Below are positions 1-8,654 of a stretch of DNA of 64,000 bases, one piece after another. The number at the start of each line of letters is the position of its first letter. Position 1 is the first letter of the stretch. The notes beneath the pieces were generated by a model. That model ran no database searches, was not told the DNA's origin, and was given only the letters and a program-made list of their open reading frames with translations. The stretch is from Thermopetrobacter sp. TC1 (lineage in GTDB: Bacteria; Pseudomonadota; Alphaproteobacteria; Rhizobiales; Aestuariivirgaceae): the NCBI RefSeq assembly GCF_000746275.1, contig NZ_KN050828.1:475384-539383 (forward strand). The letters are read 5' to 3'. The translations under genes and the position numbers were made by a program.

Positions 1-7
1 CCGGCTT

Positions 8-613
8 GTGGCCCGCATGCCCGCCTGGCCGCTTTACGCCTTGGCGCCGGCAATCATCGGCTATCACTTCTGGCTGGCGCTCAACGGGATGTCCGGCCCC
101 AATCCCGTCAACACCCTGGAGCGCGATCTCGGCCGGGCCGCCCTGCAGCTTCTGCTCCTCACCCTGGCACTCACGCCCTTGCGCCGCCTGTTCGGCATCA
201 ATCTTCTGCGTTTTCGCCGTGCTTTGGGGCTTTCCGCATTCTTTGTCGCCCTTGCCCATCTGCTCGCTTGGGCAGTGATCGATGTCGCAAGCTTTTCGCG
301 CATCTTCGCCGACATAGCCAGGCGCCCCTACATCACCATCGGCATGGCCGCCTTTCTCGCCATGGTGCCGCTGGCGCTCACCTCAACGCAGTCGGCCATG
401 CGCCGTCTGGGCGCGAAGCGCTGGCGGCGGCTGCATCGCCTGGTCTATGCCATCGCCCTTCTGGCGGTTGTGCATTTCATCATGGTGCGCAAGGGCTGGC
501 AGCCGGAGCCGCTCATGTATCTCTTCATCCTCCTTCTCCTGCTCGCCGCCCGTTTGCCTTTCCCGCCAATCTTTTCAGGGGAGGCAGGCGAAGGGGCGAA
601 AAAGAGCGCCTGA
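8..613 (+). CDS. msrQ: MsrQ (YedZ) heme-binding subunit of the MsrPQ methionine sulfoxide reductase
   Basis: Inner-membrane b-type heme protein that passes electrons from the quinone pool to the periplasmic molybdoenzyme MsrP, which repairs oxidised methionines. The 201-residue protein has the ferric-reductase-like layout of five or six hydrophobic helices. Conserved-looking histidines lie in the segments around LSAFFVALAHLLAW, RRLHRLVYAIALL and VVHFIMV. The family is about 200 residues, so the gene is essentially complete; the GTG at 8 is used, but the true start could lie just before the window. MsrP is normally encoded immediately upstream and would be outside the window. Family assignment is firm; pairing with MsrP is inferred. 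Confidence 0.88.
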   Translation: MARMPAWPLYALAPAIIGYHFWLALNGMSGPNPVNTLERDLGRAALQLLLLTLALTPLRRLFGINLLRFRRALGLSAFFVALAHLLAWAVIDVASFSRIFADIARRPYITIGMAAFLAMVPLALTSTQSAMRRLGAKRWRRLHRLVYAIALLAVVHFIMVRKGWQPEPLMYLFILLLLLAARLPFPPIFSGEAGEGAKKSA

Positions 614-821
614 TTGGACAGCACCCTGGCAGGATGCATGGAAATTGCGCGCCGAAGCATTCATCCGAAACGGAAAACTTGGCCTTGAGATAAAAACGTC
701 CTACATACGGGGCAGCCGATCATGATGCGCTGAACATGTATCGCCGCAACGGGCGCGCCTTTGAATGGATGCGTGACGGATTGGCGATAGTCCGGGACAT
801 GAGGGAGACGGAAGAAGAGGC

Positions 822-1040
822 ATGGCAAAAGAGGAACTGCTGGAATTCGAGGGCACGGTTACGGAGCTTCTGCCCAACGCCACCTTTCGCGTGAAACTGG
901 ACAATGGCCACGAGATCATCGCCCACACGGCGGGGCGCATGCGCAAGAACCGCATCCGCGTTCTGGCCGGTGACCGCGTGCTCGTGGAGATGACGCCCTA
1001 TGACCTAAGCCGCGGGCGCATCACCTATCGCTTCAAGTGA
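822..1040 (+). CDS. infA: Translation initiation factor IF-1
   Basis: Binds the ribosomal A site with IF-2 and IF-3 during initiation. The 72-residue protein is exactly the usual length and is a single S1/OB-fold domain, with the family signature [16 protein letters not shown] at the N terminus and [13 protein letters not shown] at the C terminus. A purine-rich GAAGAAGAG stretch precedes the ATG. It is followed by maf and yacG, an arrangement common in alphaproteobacteria. The 208 bp before it hold no supported gene and probably contain its promoter. Confidence 0.98.
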   Translation: MAKEELLEFEGTVTELLPNATFRVKLDNGHEIIAHTAGRMRKNRIRVLAGDRVLVEMTPYDLSRGRITYRFK

Positions 1041-1155
1041 ACGAAATTGTGGATGCGGGGGCCAGGGCATCGCCCGGTGCCGTGATGCGCGGGCGGTGTG
1101 CCTTATACGGATCAGGTTCGCGGCCCGCATCGTTTACGACCTTCACGAGGCCCGC

Positions 1156-1803
1156 ATGACCGACACCGCGCCCAAGCGACTGGTTCTTGCCAGCGCCTCT
1201 CCCCGGCGGCTTGCCCTTCTGGAACAGGCCGGGCTGAAGCCCGACCTGCTCAATCCCACCGACATTGACGAAACGCCTCACCGCCGCGAAACGCCACGCG
1301 CTTTCGCCCTGCGCATGGCGCAGGAAAAGGCGCAGGCGGCATGGAACGCACCGGCGGTGCGCGGGCTTGAGGGCGAAGTTTTTGTGCTCGCCGCGGATAC
1401 GGTGGTGGCGCTTGGGCGGCGCATCATGGGCAAGCCGGCCGACCGCGAGGAGGCGCGTCACATGCTGCGCCTGCTTTCCGGGCGGGCGCATCGTGTCTGG
1501 ACGGGGCTTGCCCTGATCACGCCGAAAGGCAGCATGCGCACCCGCATCATCGACACCAAGGTGCGTTTCAAGCGCCTCTCACGGGAAGAGATCGACGCCT
1601 ATCTCGATACCGACGAATGGCGCGGCAAGGCCGGCGCCTATGCCATTCAGGGGCGGGCGGGCGTCTTCGTGCGTCACATCAACGGCTCGTATTCCAGTGT
1701 TGTCGGCCTGCCGCTGTATGAAACCGTTTCCCTTCTCGCCGGCAATGGCTATCCTGTGCTTCAGGCCTGGCGCGAAAACCCGGCCGAGGTTGTAACCTCC
1801 TAA
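1156..1803 (+). CDS. maf: Maf-family nucleoside triphosphate pyrophosphatase
   Basis: Hydrolyses non-canonical or excess nucleoside triphosphates (dTTP/UTP or modified pyrimidines) to monophosphates. The 215-residue protein opens with the Maf signature LVLASASPRRLALLEQAG and has the catalytic-acid segment VLAADTVVALGRR and the later AGAYAIQGRAGVFV motif. The ATG at 1156 is chosen because the signature begins ten residues later; an upstream in-frame start at 1096 adds 20 residues of unlikely sequence. It sits between infA and yacG on the same strand. Which Maf substrate class it has cannot be read from the sequence. Confidence 0.93.
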   Translation: MTDTAPKRLVLASASPRRLALLEQAGLKPDLLNPTDIDETPHRRETPRAFALRMAQEKAQAAWNAPAVRGLEGEVFVLAADTVVALGRRIMGKPADREEARHMLRLLSGRAHRVWTGLALITPKGSMRTRIIDTKVRFKRLSREEIDAYLDTDEWRGKAGAYAIQGRAGVFVRHINGSYSSVVGLPLYETVSLLAGNGYPVLQAWRENPAEVVTS

Positions 1804-1882
1804 GGAAGCTGCATGAACTTGGCCATCTCATGGCCGGCATGCCAAGATCTTGAATTTCTGCGTGAAACCGGATGGTGGGGCC

Positions 1883-2125
1883 GTGACAACACCAAAAGAC
1901 ACGACGGGAAAACAGAAGACGGATACGGTCACGCCCCTGCGGCCGCCGCGCCCCTGCCCGATCTGCGGCAAGATGAGCGTGCGCGCCTATCATCCTTTCT
2001 GTTCCAAGCGCTGCGCCGATATCGATCTCAACCGCTGGCTCAGCGGCAGTTATGCCATCCCGGTCGTGGAAGAGGACGGTGGCCTTCCGGAGGCTTCCGG
2101 TGAGGAGGAAGACAAGAGCGCCTGA
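1883..2125 (+). CDS. yacG: YacG family zinc-binding protein (DNA gyrase inhibitor)
   Basis: Small zinc protein; its E. coli homologue binds GyrB and inhibits gyrase. Four zinc-ligand cysteines are visible in two pairs, CPICGK and [10 protein letters not shown], followed by the typical [12 protein letters not shown] segment and an acidic tail. I use the GTG at 1883 (80 residues), preceded by GGTGGGG; GTG at 1862 or TTG at 1850 would add 7 or 11 residues. It lies 79 bp after maf. In many alphaproteobacteria a ribonuclease G gene separates maf and yacG; here there is none. Confidence 0.85.
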   Translation: MTTPKDTTGKQKTDTVTPLRPPRPCPICGKMSVRAYHPFCSKRCADIDLNRWLSGSYAIPVVEEDGGLPEASGEEEDKSA

Positions 2126-2211
2126 TCCCGTTTTGGCCCGAGCGGAAACGAAAATCTCCACGGACCGGTGCCCGCGCACTCCGGCCTCAAAGGCCCGGGC
2201 AGCGTGTTTTC

Positions 2212-2826
2212 TCAACGCAGGGTGCGGAAACGGCGCAGGAATTCGGCCTTGGCCCGCTCCGCCGGCCAGGGGCTGAGGCGGAACAGATCATCAATGCCCG
2301 GGCCCTTCAGTCCGCGCGGCCGGCCAAAGAAGCGCGCGGCCTCTTCGTCGCTGAAGCCGGCAAGCTGCGTGGCTTCCAGAAAGGCGCTGGCGCGATCGGC
2401 CCGCTTGATAAGAGCCGCGATCTCTGCAGGCAATGTGGCCGGCAGGCCGAAACGGATGTGAATGGCGCATTCCAGGCGTTTCTCGAAGTCCTTGTAATCA
2501 AGCCCCAAAGCGGCCTTGAACGGACTGATCATGTCGCCGATCACATATTCGGGGGCATCGTGCAACAGCGCCGCTAGCCGCCAGCGCCGCTCGATGCGCG
2601 GCCTGAAGATGCTGACCAGCCGCTCCACCAGCACGCAATGCTGCGCCACGGAAAAGGCATGCTCCCCGGCCGTCTGCCCGTTCCAGCGGGCCACGCGCGA
2701 AAGGCCGTGGGCGATGTCCTCGATCTCGATATCCACCGGCGAAGGATCAAGCAGATCAAGCCGCCGCCCGGAAAGCATGCGCTGCCAGGCCCGCACCGGC
2801 TCCTTTTTCTCGCGTGTTGCGCCCAT
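2212..2826 (-). CDS. HD-domain phosphohydrolase, YfbR-like
   Basis: Probable metal-dependent nucleotide phosphohydrolase of the HD superfamily. The 204-residue protein carries the metal-binding set H56, H89-D90 (in AALLHDAPEYVIGD) and D144 (in IKRADRAS); the stretch HDAPEYVIGDMISPFK is characteristic of the YfbR 5'-deoxynucleotidase branch. It converges with yacG, its stop being 87 bp from the yacG stop. tag lies just upstream on the same strand with a 23-bp gap, so the two are probably co-transcribed. Substrate is inferred from the family only. Confidence 0.85.
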   Translation of the reverse strand: MGATREKKEPVRAWQRMLSGRRLDLLDPSPVDIEIEDIAHGLSRVARWNGQTAGEHAFSVAQHCVLVERLVSIFRPRIERRWRLAALLHDAPEYVIGDMISPFKAALGLDYKDFEKRLECAIHIRFGLPATLPAEIAALIKRADRASAFLEATQLAGFSDEEAARFFGRPRGLKGPGIDDLFRLSPWPAERAKAEFLRRFRTLR

Positions 2827-2849
2827 AAATGCCGTATGTTCCGTTTTGT

Positions 2850-3467
2850 CTATGTCTTGCCGTTTTGGTCATGCCAGGGGTGACGATGGCATGAAATGAG
2901 ATGATCATTGATCAGGCCCGCCGCCTGCAGAAAGGCCTGCACCACCACCGGCCCGCAAAAGGCAAATCCCCTGGCCTTCAGGGCCCCGGCCACCTTGCGC
3001 GACAGCGGGCTTTGCGCCGGCACCTCCGCCCTAGTCCGCGGCGCGTTGATCACGGGCGTTCCATCGACGAATTCCCACAGAAAGCGGGAAAAGGCCACAG
3101 GCCCGCCCATGGCGCACACGGCGCGGGCATTGGTGATGGCGGCCTCGATCTTGGCGCGATTGCGCACAATGCCCGCATTTTGCATCAGCCTATTCACTTC
3201 CGCATCTCCCCAGGCGGCGATGACCTCGGGATCGAAACCGGCGAAGGCGCGGCGAAAGGCCGTGCGCTTTCGCAGGATCGTCAGCCAGGACAGCCCCGCC
3301 TGAAAGGTATCGAGCACGAGCTTTTCAAACAGCTTTTGACCATCCCGCTCCGGCACGCCCCATTCCTCGTCGTGATAGCGCACATAAAGCGGATCTCGCC
3401 CGCACCAGCCACAGCGCGCGCGGCCGTCCGCATGCACGATCACGTCCTCTTCCCAGGCAATGCCCAT
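2850..3467 (-). CDS. tag: DNA-3-methyladenine glycosylase I
   Basis: Base-excision repair glycosylase that removes 3-methyladenine from alkylated DNA. It is 205 residues from the ATG at 3467, close to E. coli Tag (187). The N-terminal RCGWCGRDPLYVRYHDEEWG block and the C-terminal GLINDHLISCHRH block supply the Cys/His ligands of the zinc snap that ties the two ends together. The catalytic-pocket segment FQAGLSWLTILRKR is also present. A longer reading frame starts at 3644, but the extra 59 residues do not resemble the family. The HD hydrolase gene follows 23 bp downstream. Confidence 0.95.
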   Translation of the reverse strand: MGIAWEEDVIVHADGRARCGWCGRDPLYVRYHDEEWGVPERDGQKLFEKLVLDTFQAGLSWLTILRKRTAFRRAFAGFDPEVIAAWGDAEVNRLMQNAGIVRNRAKIEAAITNARAVCAMGGPVAFSRFLWEFVDGTPVINAPRTRAEVPAQSPLSRKVAGALKARGFAFCGPVVVQAFLQAAGLINDHLISCHRHPWHDQNGKT

Positions 3468-3612
3468 GACTTCACGTCTGCTCCCGTCCGATCCTGCCGC
3501 TCGGACTGCAAACCGTCCTGCCTTTTTCGTATGACAGAGCCCAAAGGCGCGGAAAAGAGCGTTTTCATCGACATGATCGATATGGATGCGGCCTGCCGGC
3601 AGGAGCGGGCAT

Positions 3613-3667
3613 GAAAAAGGCGGCGCTTTCTGCCTTCCTTGCAATGGATGAGGCAGAAGCGCCGCCG
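3613..3667 (-). terminator. Intrinsic terminator after tRNA-Pro
   Basis: Read on the minus strand, a long stem (arms GGCGGCGCTTCTGCCT and AGGCAGAAAGCGCCGCC, one unpaired base) is followed at once by five T residues. It begins four bases past the CCA end of tRNA-Pro, so it should end the tRNA transcript before tag. Confidence 0.88.
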
Positions 3668-3670
3668 AAT

Positions 3671-3747
3671 TGGTCGGAGTGGGCAGATTCGAACTGCCGA
3701 CCCCCTGCTCCCGAAGCAGGTGCGCTACCAGGCTGCGCTACACTCCG
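3671..3747 (-). tRNA. tRNA-Pro (anticodon CGG)
   Basis: On the minus strand the 77-nt sequence starts CGGAGTG and ends CACTCCG-A-CCA, giving a perfect 7-bp acceptor stem with encoded CCA. The anticodon loop sits in CTGCTTCGGGAGCAG, so the anticodon is CGG, and the T loop is GTTCGAATC. A strong terminator follows. Confidence 0.96.
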
Positions 3748-3909
3748 TCAGCTCAAAGTTCGCGCGCATCAGGCACAAGGGTATATAGCGCCGCCGCGCC
3801 GCCGCCGCAAGGGCATCGCTGCACTTTGGGCGTCAAAAAATCGGTGGACATGACCATTGAACCGCATGCGAACTTGAGCTATCTCATCCGGCGCAAGCCG
3901 CACGTGTTT

Positions 3910-3984
3910 TGGGGCGTCGCCAAGTGGTAAGGCAACGGGTTTTGGTCCCGTCATTCGCAGGTTCGAATCCTGCCGCCCCAGCCA
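3910..3984 (+). tRNA. tRNA-Gln (anticodon TTG)
   Basis: 75 nt, from TGGGGCG to CGCCCCA-G-CCA, with a perfect 7-bp acceptor stem and encoded CCA. The anticodon stem-loop ACGGGTTTTGGTCCCGT gives anticodon TTG, and the T arm holds GGTTCGAATCC. A U1-A72 pair is typical of bacterial tRNA-Gln. Confidence 0.96.
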
Positions 3985-4162
3985 TCCTCTCCGTTTTCCC
4001 GCCAACACGGCCAAATGCTGCGTTCATCCGGCCTTTCATGCCGTGATTATGGACAGGGGGCTGCCTGAGTTCTCCTGATGGAAAGGGGGCTGGCCTTGCG
4101 CGCAGGGCCTGTGCGATAAGGGGCGGGAATGATCGTGATCAGACAGGGGCGAGGCGACAGCC

Positions 4163-4483
4163 ATGACCACGCGCACCATCACCGTTCGCTGCGAGGCCTG
4201 CGGGGCGGAGGCGGAGGCCCGAATCGAGGGCATTGCCGAGATCGAGGCGGCGCTGCCCCGGCGCTGGAAGCGGCGGATCATCAATCACCGCGCCTATATT
4301 CTCTGCGATGTCTGCGGCCATCCCGTGCAGTTCACCGGCGGCATCTCGCCCTATCTGCTCGATGCGCTGAACCTGCCGCCCAATGCCACCTGCGAGATCG
4401 AGGAAATCGATGATTTCCGCGGCGATCCCGACCTCGTCACCTGGCGCCGCTGGCGCCGCAGCCGCTCCAACCGCGGCTGGTGA
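4163..4483 (+). CDS. Small protein with two CxxC zinc-ribbon pairs, function unknown
   Basis: I do not recognise the family. The 106-residue protein has a CEACGA pair near the N terminus and a CDVCGH pair near residue 50, which together could form a zinc ribbon. An acidic stretch (CEIEEIDDF) follows and the C terminus is basic and Trp/Arg-rich (WRRWRRSRSNRGW). GC content and codon use match the core genome. It is the last GC-rich gene before the AT-rich island. Nucleic-acid or protein binding is only a guess. Confidence 0.7.
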   Translation: MTTRTITVRCEACGAEAEARIEGIAEIEAALPRRWKRRIINHRAYILCDVCGHPVQFTGGISPYLLDALNLPPNATCEIEEIDDFRGDPDLVTWRRWRRSRSNRGW

Positions 4484-4855
4484 TGGTTCAAGGGCTCCGG
4501 CGGGGCTTTTCCACTCAGCACAAAGGCTAACAGTTTTTGGCATATCTCCTAGCCAAAGAGCATATCAAACATTTATATAAAAGCAGCGGAATGTGCTTTA
4601 TTTCCATGCTATACTAATATAAGTTGCAATCTCAGACTCCAAATGCATGAGCTTTTCCGTACGATACTCAAGAGTCCATTTTTCATCCGTTCAATTACTT
4701 AGAGATACGTAGGATTCAAATTTGTCATACTGTTAATGAGTGATTTCAATACAAGTCATCATGATCCTGTCTGTTTCATATCTCCAAAGGCTATCACAAA
4801 AAAAATTAAACCACTTAATATAATTTTAGTTTAATACCTTATATATTAAAATACC
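4484..4855. other. AT-rich gene-free stretch (left part of the island)
   Basis: Composition changes abruptly from GC-rich to strongly AT-rich near 4540. I find no convincing reading frame, tRNA or hairpin here. The right end carries a 17-bp tandem repeat overlapping the end of the next gene. Confidence 0.6.
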
Positions 4856-4868
4856 TTATACATTAAAA
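4835..4868 (-). repeat. 17-bp tandem duplication at the end of the nuclease-like gene
   Basis: On the minus strand TTTTAATGTATAAGGTA is followed directly by TTTTAATATATAAGGTA, one mismatch apart. The first unit contains the TAA stop of the nuclease-like frame. Confidence 0.8.
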
Positions 4869-5679
4869 TGTACCTTGCTTATCACCCCTAATCTTTTTAA
4901 AAAAGATAATTTTTCCCTCATGCTTGCATCATCTATAGGCGCCGGAAATAATTCTATTATACAACTATCTATTATTTCTAATTTTTCTCCTTCTGTCTTT
5001 TTCTCCCAATCCCGCACATCTTTTTCTTCTACAGTTATTTGACATAATCCTATCTTATATTTATCTGCGTACATATACATCTCTTCTAATTCCTTCATAG
5101 CCTCTGTTTCTGTAACCCAAAACATAAAATATGCTCTATCCGCAAAACGTTTATGAGAAACTGCTTCAAAGATATACTGCCTCCAATCTTTTAGGTTTGG
5201 TTTTACTTCGATAGTCACCACCTCCAAATGCCTAATTCCAAAATCATCATATAAATTTACCCCAACTATATCAGGATTTCCCCATTTTTTATTTTTAGTT
5301 TTATTATGTATTATTCAGAAATAACGCCATATTGCTTTTTCTCACTGAGCCACAATTCAACCATAGGATATAAATCCTTTTCAGATATTGCTTGCGAATC
5401 ATCCGATTCGTTAGATTCTTCTTCATCAACTACCGTTTCTATATAATAATATCCCCTGTGAGGCCCGCCACTTAAAATATTGCTTCCTTCTTTTTTTGCT
5501 TCTTCTCTTAATATTTTATATATAGCACTTTCTTTTATATTTAAATCAGGATTTTGCTTATCTAGTTTTTCTTTAATTTTTTTTAATAAATTTGCAAGCG
5601 GCATACCTTTAGTTTTATCTATTGTATATTTTCCATTTTTTAATATATCAACAGCAGTATTAACTATTTCTTCTTTCAT
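4856..5679 (-). pseudogene. Frameshifted HARE-HTH plus PD-(D/E)xK nuclease-like protein (HrgA-like)
   Basis: Two adjacent AT-rich frames on the minus strand belong to one protein. The upstream frame (5679-5311, 122 aa) begins after a good AGGGGG ribosome site and looks like a HARE winged helix (ILKNGKYTIDKTKGMPLANL, then an HRGYYYIE end). The downstream frame (from 5227) lacks a proper start. Read through the gap in its frame, the sequence 5305-5228 encodes HNKTKNKKWGNPDIVGV and on to HLEVVTIEVKPNLKDW. This joins a Pro-Asp at about 5275-5270 to a Glu-Val-Lys some 20 residues later, the layout of a PD-(D/E)xK nuclease core. A single-base frame change near 5310 separates the halves. Family knowledge links HARE domains to restriction-type enzymes; function is inferred. 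The break could be a sequencing error. Confidence 0.72.
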
Positions 5680-5704
5680 ATGCTTAACCCCCTATTCCTT
5701 ATAT

Positions 5705-8611
5705 TTAATTCCCCCCTTCCCTCTGCCAGTGTGGGATGAGGTGCCTATCTCCCCATGCGTTATCCACTCTAGCAACAGGGGGCCAGAATTTGTCAAGTTC
5801 GACCCAGGGGAGGGGGAAGTAGGCTTCTTGCTTTGTATACGGGTAGGGCCAGGCGCCGTTGTTCAACAGGTGCGGCGTATGCGGGGCGTTTTTCAGCGGG
5901 TTGTTGTCGCGGTCCCATTCGCCCTTCGCCACCTTGTCGATTTCGGCGCGGATGGAGATCATGGCTTCGATGAAGCGGTCCAGCTCCTCGCGGCTTTCGG
6001 ATTCGGTGGGTTCGATCATGAAGGTGTCGGGCACCGGCCAGCTCATGGTGGGCGCGTGATAGCCATAATCCACCAGGCGCTTGGCCACGTCCTCCACGGT
6101 AATACCCGTCTCCTTGCGGATCTGGCGCAGGTCGATGATGCATTCGTGTGCCACGTAGCCGCCGCGGCCCTTGTAGACCACCGGATAATAGGGCTCCAGC
6201 TTGCGGGCGATGTAGTTGGCGTTGAGGATCGCCACCTGTGTAGCCTTCTTCAGGCCCTCCGGGCCCATCATGCGGATGTAGGCCCAGGAAATGGTGAGAA
6301 TGAGCGCGCTGCCCCAGGGGGCGGCGGCCACCTGACCGATGGTGTCCTCATAGCGCGCGGCCGCCGGGTTCACGCCATCCACCACCACATGCGCCGGCAG
6401 ATACTTGGCCAGATGCGCCTTCACGCCGACGGGGCCGACGCCCGGGCCGCCGCCGCCATGGGGAATGGCGAAGGTCTTGTGCAGGTTCAGGTGACAGACA
6501 TCCGCCCCCAATTCGGCCGGGCGCACATAGCCCACCAGCGCGTTCATGTTCGCACCATCGAAATAGACCTGCCCGCCGTGCGCATGCACGATGTCGCAAA
6601 TCTCCTTCACCGATTCCTCGAACACGCCGTGGGTGGACGGATAGGTGATCATCAGCGCCGCCAGCCGCTCCTCATGCTGCGCGGCCTTCTTCTTCAGATC
6701 ATCAAGGTCGATGTTGCCCTGATCGTCACAGCCCACAGGCACCACCTTCAGGCCCGCCATGCCGGCCGAGGCCGGGTTGGTGCCGTGCGCGGAGGTGGGG
6801 ATGAGCACGACATCGCGCTGACCCTGCCCGCGCTCGGCATGATAGCGCTTGATGACGAGAAGGCCTGCGTATTCGCCCTGGCTGCCGGCGTTGGGCTGGA
6901 AGCTGAAGGCATCAAAGCCGGTGAGCGTGCACAGGTAATGCTCCAGCTCCTCGATCAGCTGCTGATACCCTTGCGCCTGCTCCAGCGGGGCGAAAGGATG
7001 AATGTGGGCGAACTCGCGCCAGCTCAGCGCCTGCATCTCCGTGGCGGCATTGAGCTTCATGGTGCAGGAGCCGAGCGGGATCATGGAGCGGTCCAGCGCG
7101 ATGTCCTTCTGCTGCAGCCGGCGCAGATAGCGCATCATCTCCGTCTCGGAATGATAGCTGTTGAAGACGGGATGAGTGAGGATCTCATCGGTGCGCAGCA
7201 TGTTGGCCGGAATGCCCTGCCGGGCGCGCGCATCGATGTCATAAAGCTCATCCGGGTGCTGCACGCCATGGGGGAAGAACACCTTCAAGAGGCGCACCAC
7301 CTCGGAGCGGCGGGTGGTTTCATCCGTGGTGATGGAGACATGATCGGCATCCACCACATGGATGTTGATGCGCTGCTCGCGGGCGCGGGCCGCATACCAC
7401 TGCGCACGGCCCGGCACCTTCACGGTAATGGTGTCGAAAAAGCTCTCGTTCACCACCTCAAAGCCGTATTCGGCAAGGGCGGTGGCGATGATTTCGGCAT
7501 AGCGGTTGGTGCGCTGGGCAATCTGCCTCAGTTTCTCCGGGCCGTGATAGACGGCGAAGAAGGCGGCGAGATTGGCCAGCAGCACTTGTGCGGTGCAGAT
7601 GTTGGATGTGGCCTTTTCGCGGCGGATGTGCTGCTCGCGCGTTTGCAGGGCCATGCGCAGGGCCAGCCTGCCTTCCGCATCGCGTGAGACACCAATGACC
7701 CGGCCCGGCATCTGGCGCACGTGATCCATGCGCGTGGCGAACCAACCGGCATGCGGGCCGCCATAGCCCATGGGCACGCCAAAGCGCTGGGCGGAGCCCA
7801 CGGCAATGTCCGCGCCCATTTCTCCGGGAGATTTCAGCAGCACCAGCCCCAGAATATCGGCAGCGATGATGGAGAGCGCGCCGGCCTGTCTCAACGCGTC
7901 GCACACGGGCGTGAAATCGCGGATTTCGCCGGAGCTGCCGGGATACTGAAACAAGGCGGCGAAGACCTCATCCGGATCGAGATCGGTGAAGGGATCGCCC
8001 ACCCTGACCTCAAAGCCGAAATTTTCCGCCCGCGTTTTCACCACCGCCAGGGTCTGCGGGAAGATGTCCTTGTCCACAAAGAAGACATTGCCCTTCTTGC
8101 CGCGGGTGACGCGATGGGCCATGGCCATGGCTTCCGCCGCGGCGGTGGCCTCGTCCAGCAGCGAGGCATTGGCCACATCAAGGCCGGATAGATCGGAAAT
8201 CATGTGCTGGAAGGTAAGCAGCGCCTCCAGCCGCCCCTGGCTGACCTCGGCCTGATAGGGTGTGTAGGCGGTGTACCAGCCCGGATTTTCCAACACGCGG
8301 CGCTGGATGACCTTGGGCATGATGGAGCCGTAATAGCCCTGCCCCACCATGGACACCATCACCCGGTTGCGCCGGGCCATGGCCAGCAGCTCGGAGATGC
8401 AATTGCGCTCCGAAAGGCCGGAAGGCAGGCAAAAAGGGCGCTCCGTGCGAATATGCGGCGGAATGACCTTGTCGATCAGATCATCGAGGCTTTCGGCCCC
8501 CACCACCTCGAGCATCTCCGGCAGATCCTCATCGCGCGGGCCGATGTGGCGCGGAATGAGATTGGCACCGGGCTGCAGGTCACGCAAAGTGGGGCGATCG
8601 GGCTTGGTCAT
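5705..8611 (-). CDS. gcvP: Glycine dehydrogenase (decarboxylating), P-protein
   Basis: PLP enzyme of the glycine cleavage system; it decarboxylates glycine and loads the aminomethyl group on the GcvH lipoyl arm. It is 968 residues from the ATG at 8611, the single-chain form (E. coli 957). The PLP lysine is K712 in NLHKTFAIPHGGGGPG, and the N-terminal half has RHIGP. An upstream in-frame start at 8728 would translate the palindromic repeat and is rejected. It is the last gene of gcvT-gcvH-gcvP and should respond to the riboswitch upstream of gcvT. Its stop lies only 25 bp from the AT-rich island. Confidence 0.97.
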   Translation of the reverse strand: MTKPDRPTLRDLQPGANLIPRHIGPRDEDLPEMLEVVGAESLDDLIDKVIPPHIRTERPFCLPSGLSERNCISELLAMARRNRVMVSMVGQGYYGSIMPKVIQRRVLENPGWYTAYTPYQAEVSQGRLEALLTFQHMISDLSGLDVANASLLDEATAAAEAMAMAHRVTRGKKGNVFFVDKDIFPQTLAVVKTRAENFGFEVRVGDPFTDLDPDEVFAALFQYPGSSGEIRDFTPVCDALRQAGALSIIAADILGLVLLKSPGEMGADIAVGSAQRFGVPMGYGGPHAGWFATRMDHVRQMPGRVIGVSRDAEGRLALRMALQTREQHIRREKATSNICTAQVLLANLAAFFAVYHGPEKLRQIAQRTNRYAEIIATALAEYGFEVVNESFFDTITVKVPGRAQWYAARAREQRINIHVVDADHVSITTDETTRRSEVVRLLKVFFPHGVQHPDELYDIDARARQGIPANMLRTDEILTHPVFNSYHSETEMMRYLRRLQQKDIALDRSMIPLGSCTMKLNAATEMQALSWREFAHIHPFAPLEQAQGYQQLIEELEHYLCTLTGFDAFSFQPNAGSQGEYAGLLVIKRYHAERGQGQRDVVLIPTSAHGTNPASAGMAGLKVVPVGCDDQGNIDLDDLKKKAAQHEERLAALMITYPSTHGVFEESVKEICDIVHAHGGQVYFDGANMNALVGYVRPAELGADVCHLNLHKTFAIPHGGGGPGVGPVGVKAHLAKYLPAHVVVDGVNPAAARYEDTIGQVAAAPWGSALILTISWAYIRMMGPEGLKKATQVAILNANYIARKLEPYYPVVYKGRGGYVAHECIIDLRQIRKETGITVEDVAKRLVDYGYHAPTMSWPVPDTFMIEPTESESREELDRFIEAMISIRAEIDKVAKGEWDRDNNPLKNAPHTPHLLNNGAWPYPYTKQEAYFPLPWVELDKFWPPVARVDNAWGDRHLIPHWQREGGN

Positions 8612-8654
8612 GGCCAGCTTGCTCCTGATGCAAGTCTTTATTTCCGCCTGAGTT

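Noticed and set aside
3910-5704. tRNA-Gln as the attachment site of the AT-rich island
   Set aside because: A GC-rich gene lies between, and no second copy of the tRNA 3' end or integrase is visible.
5480-7687. 735-codon open frame antisense to gcvP
   Set aside because: It is the codon-shadow of a GC-rich gene, has no ribosome site, resembles no family, and starts inside the AT-rich island.
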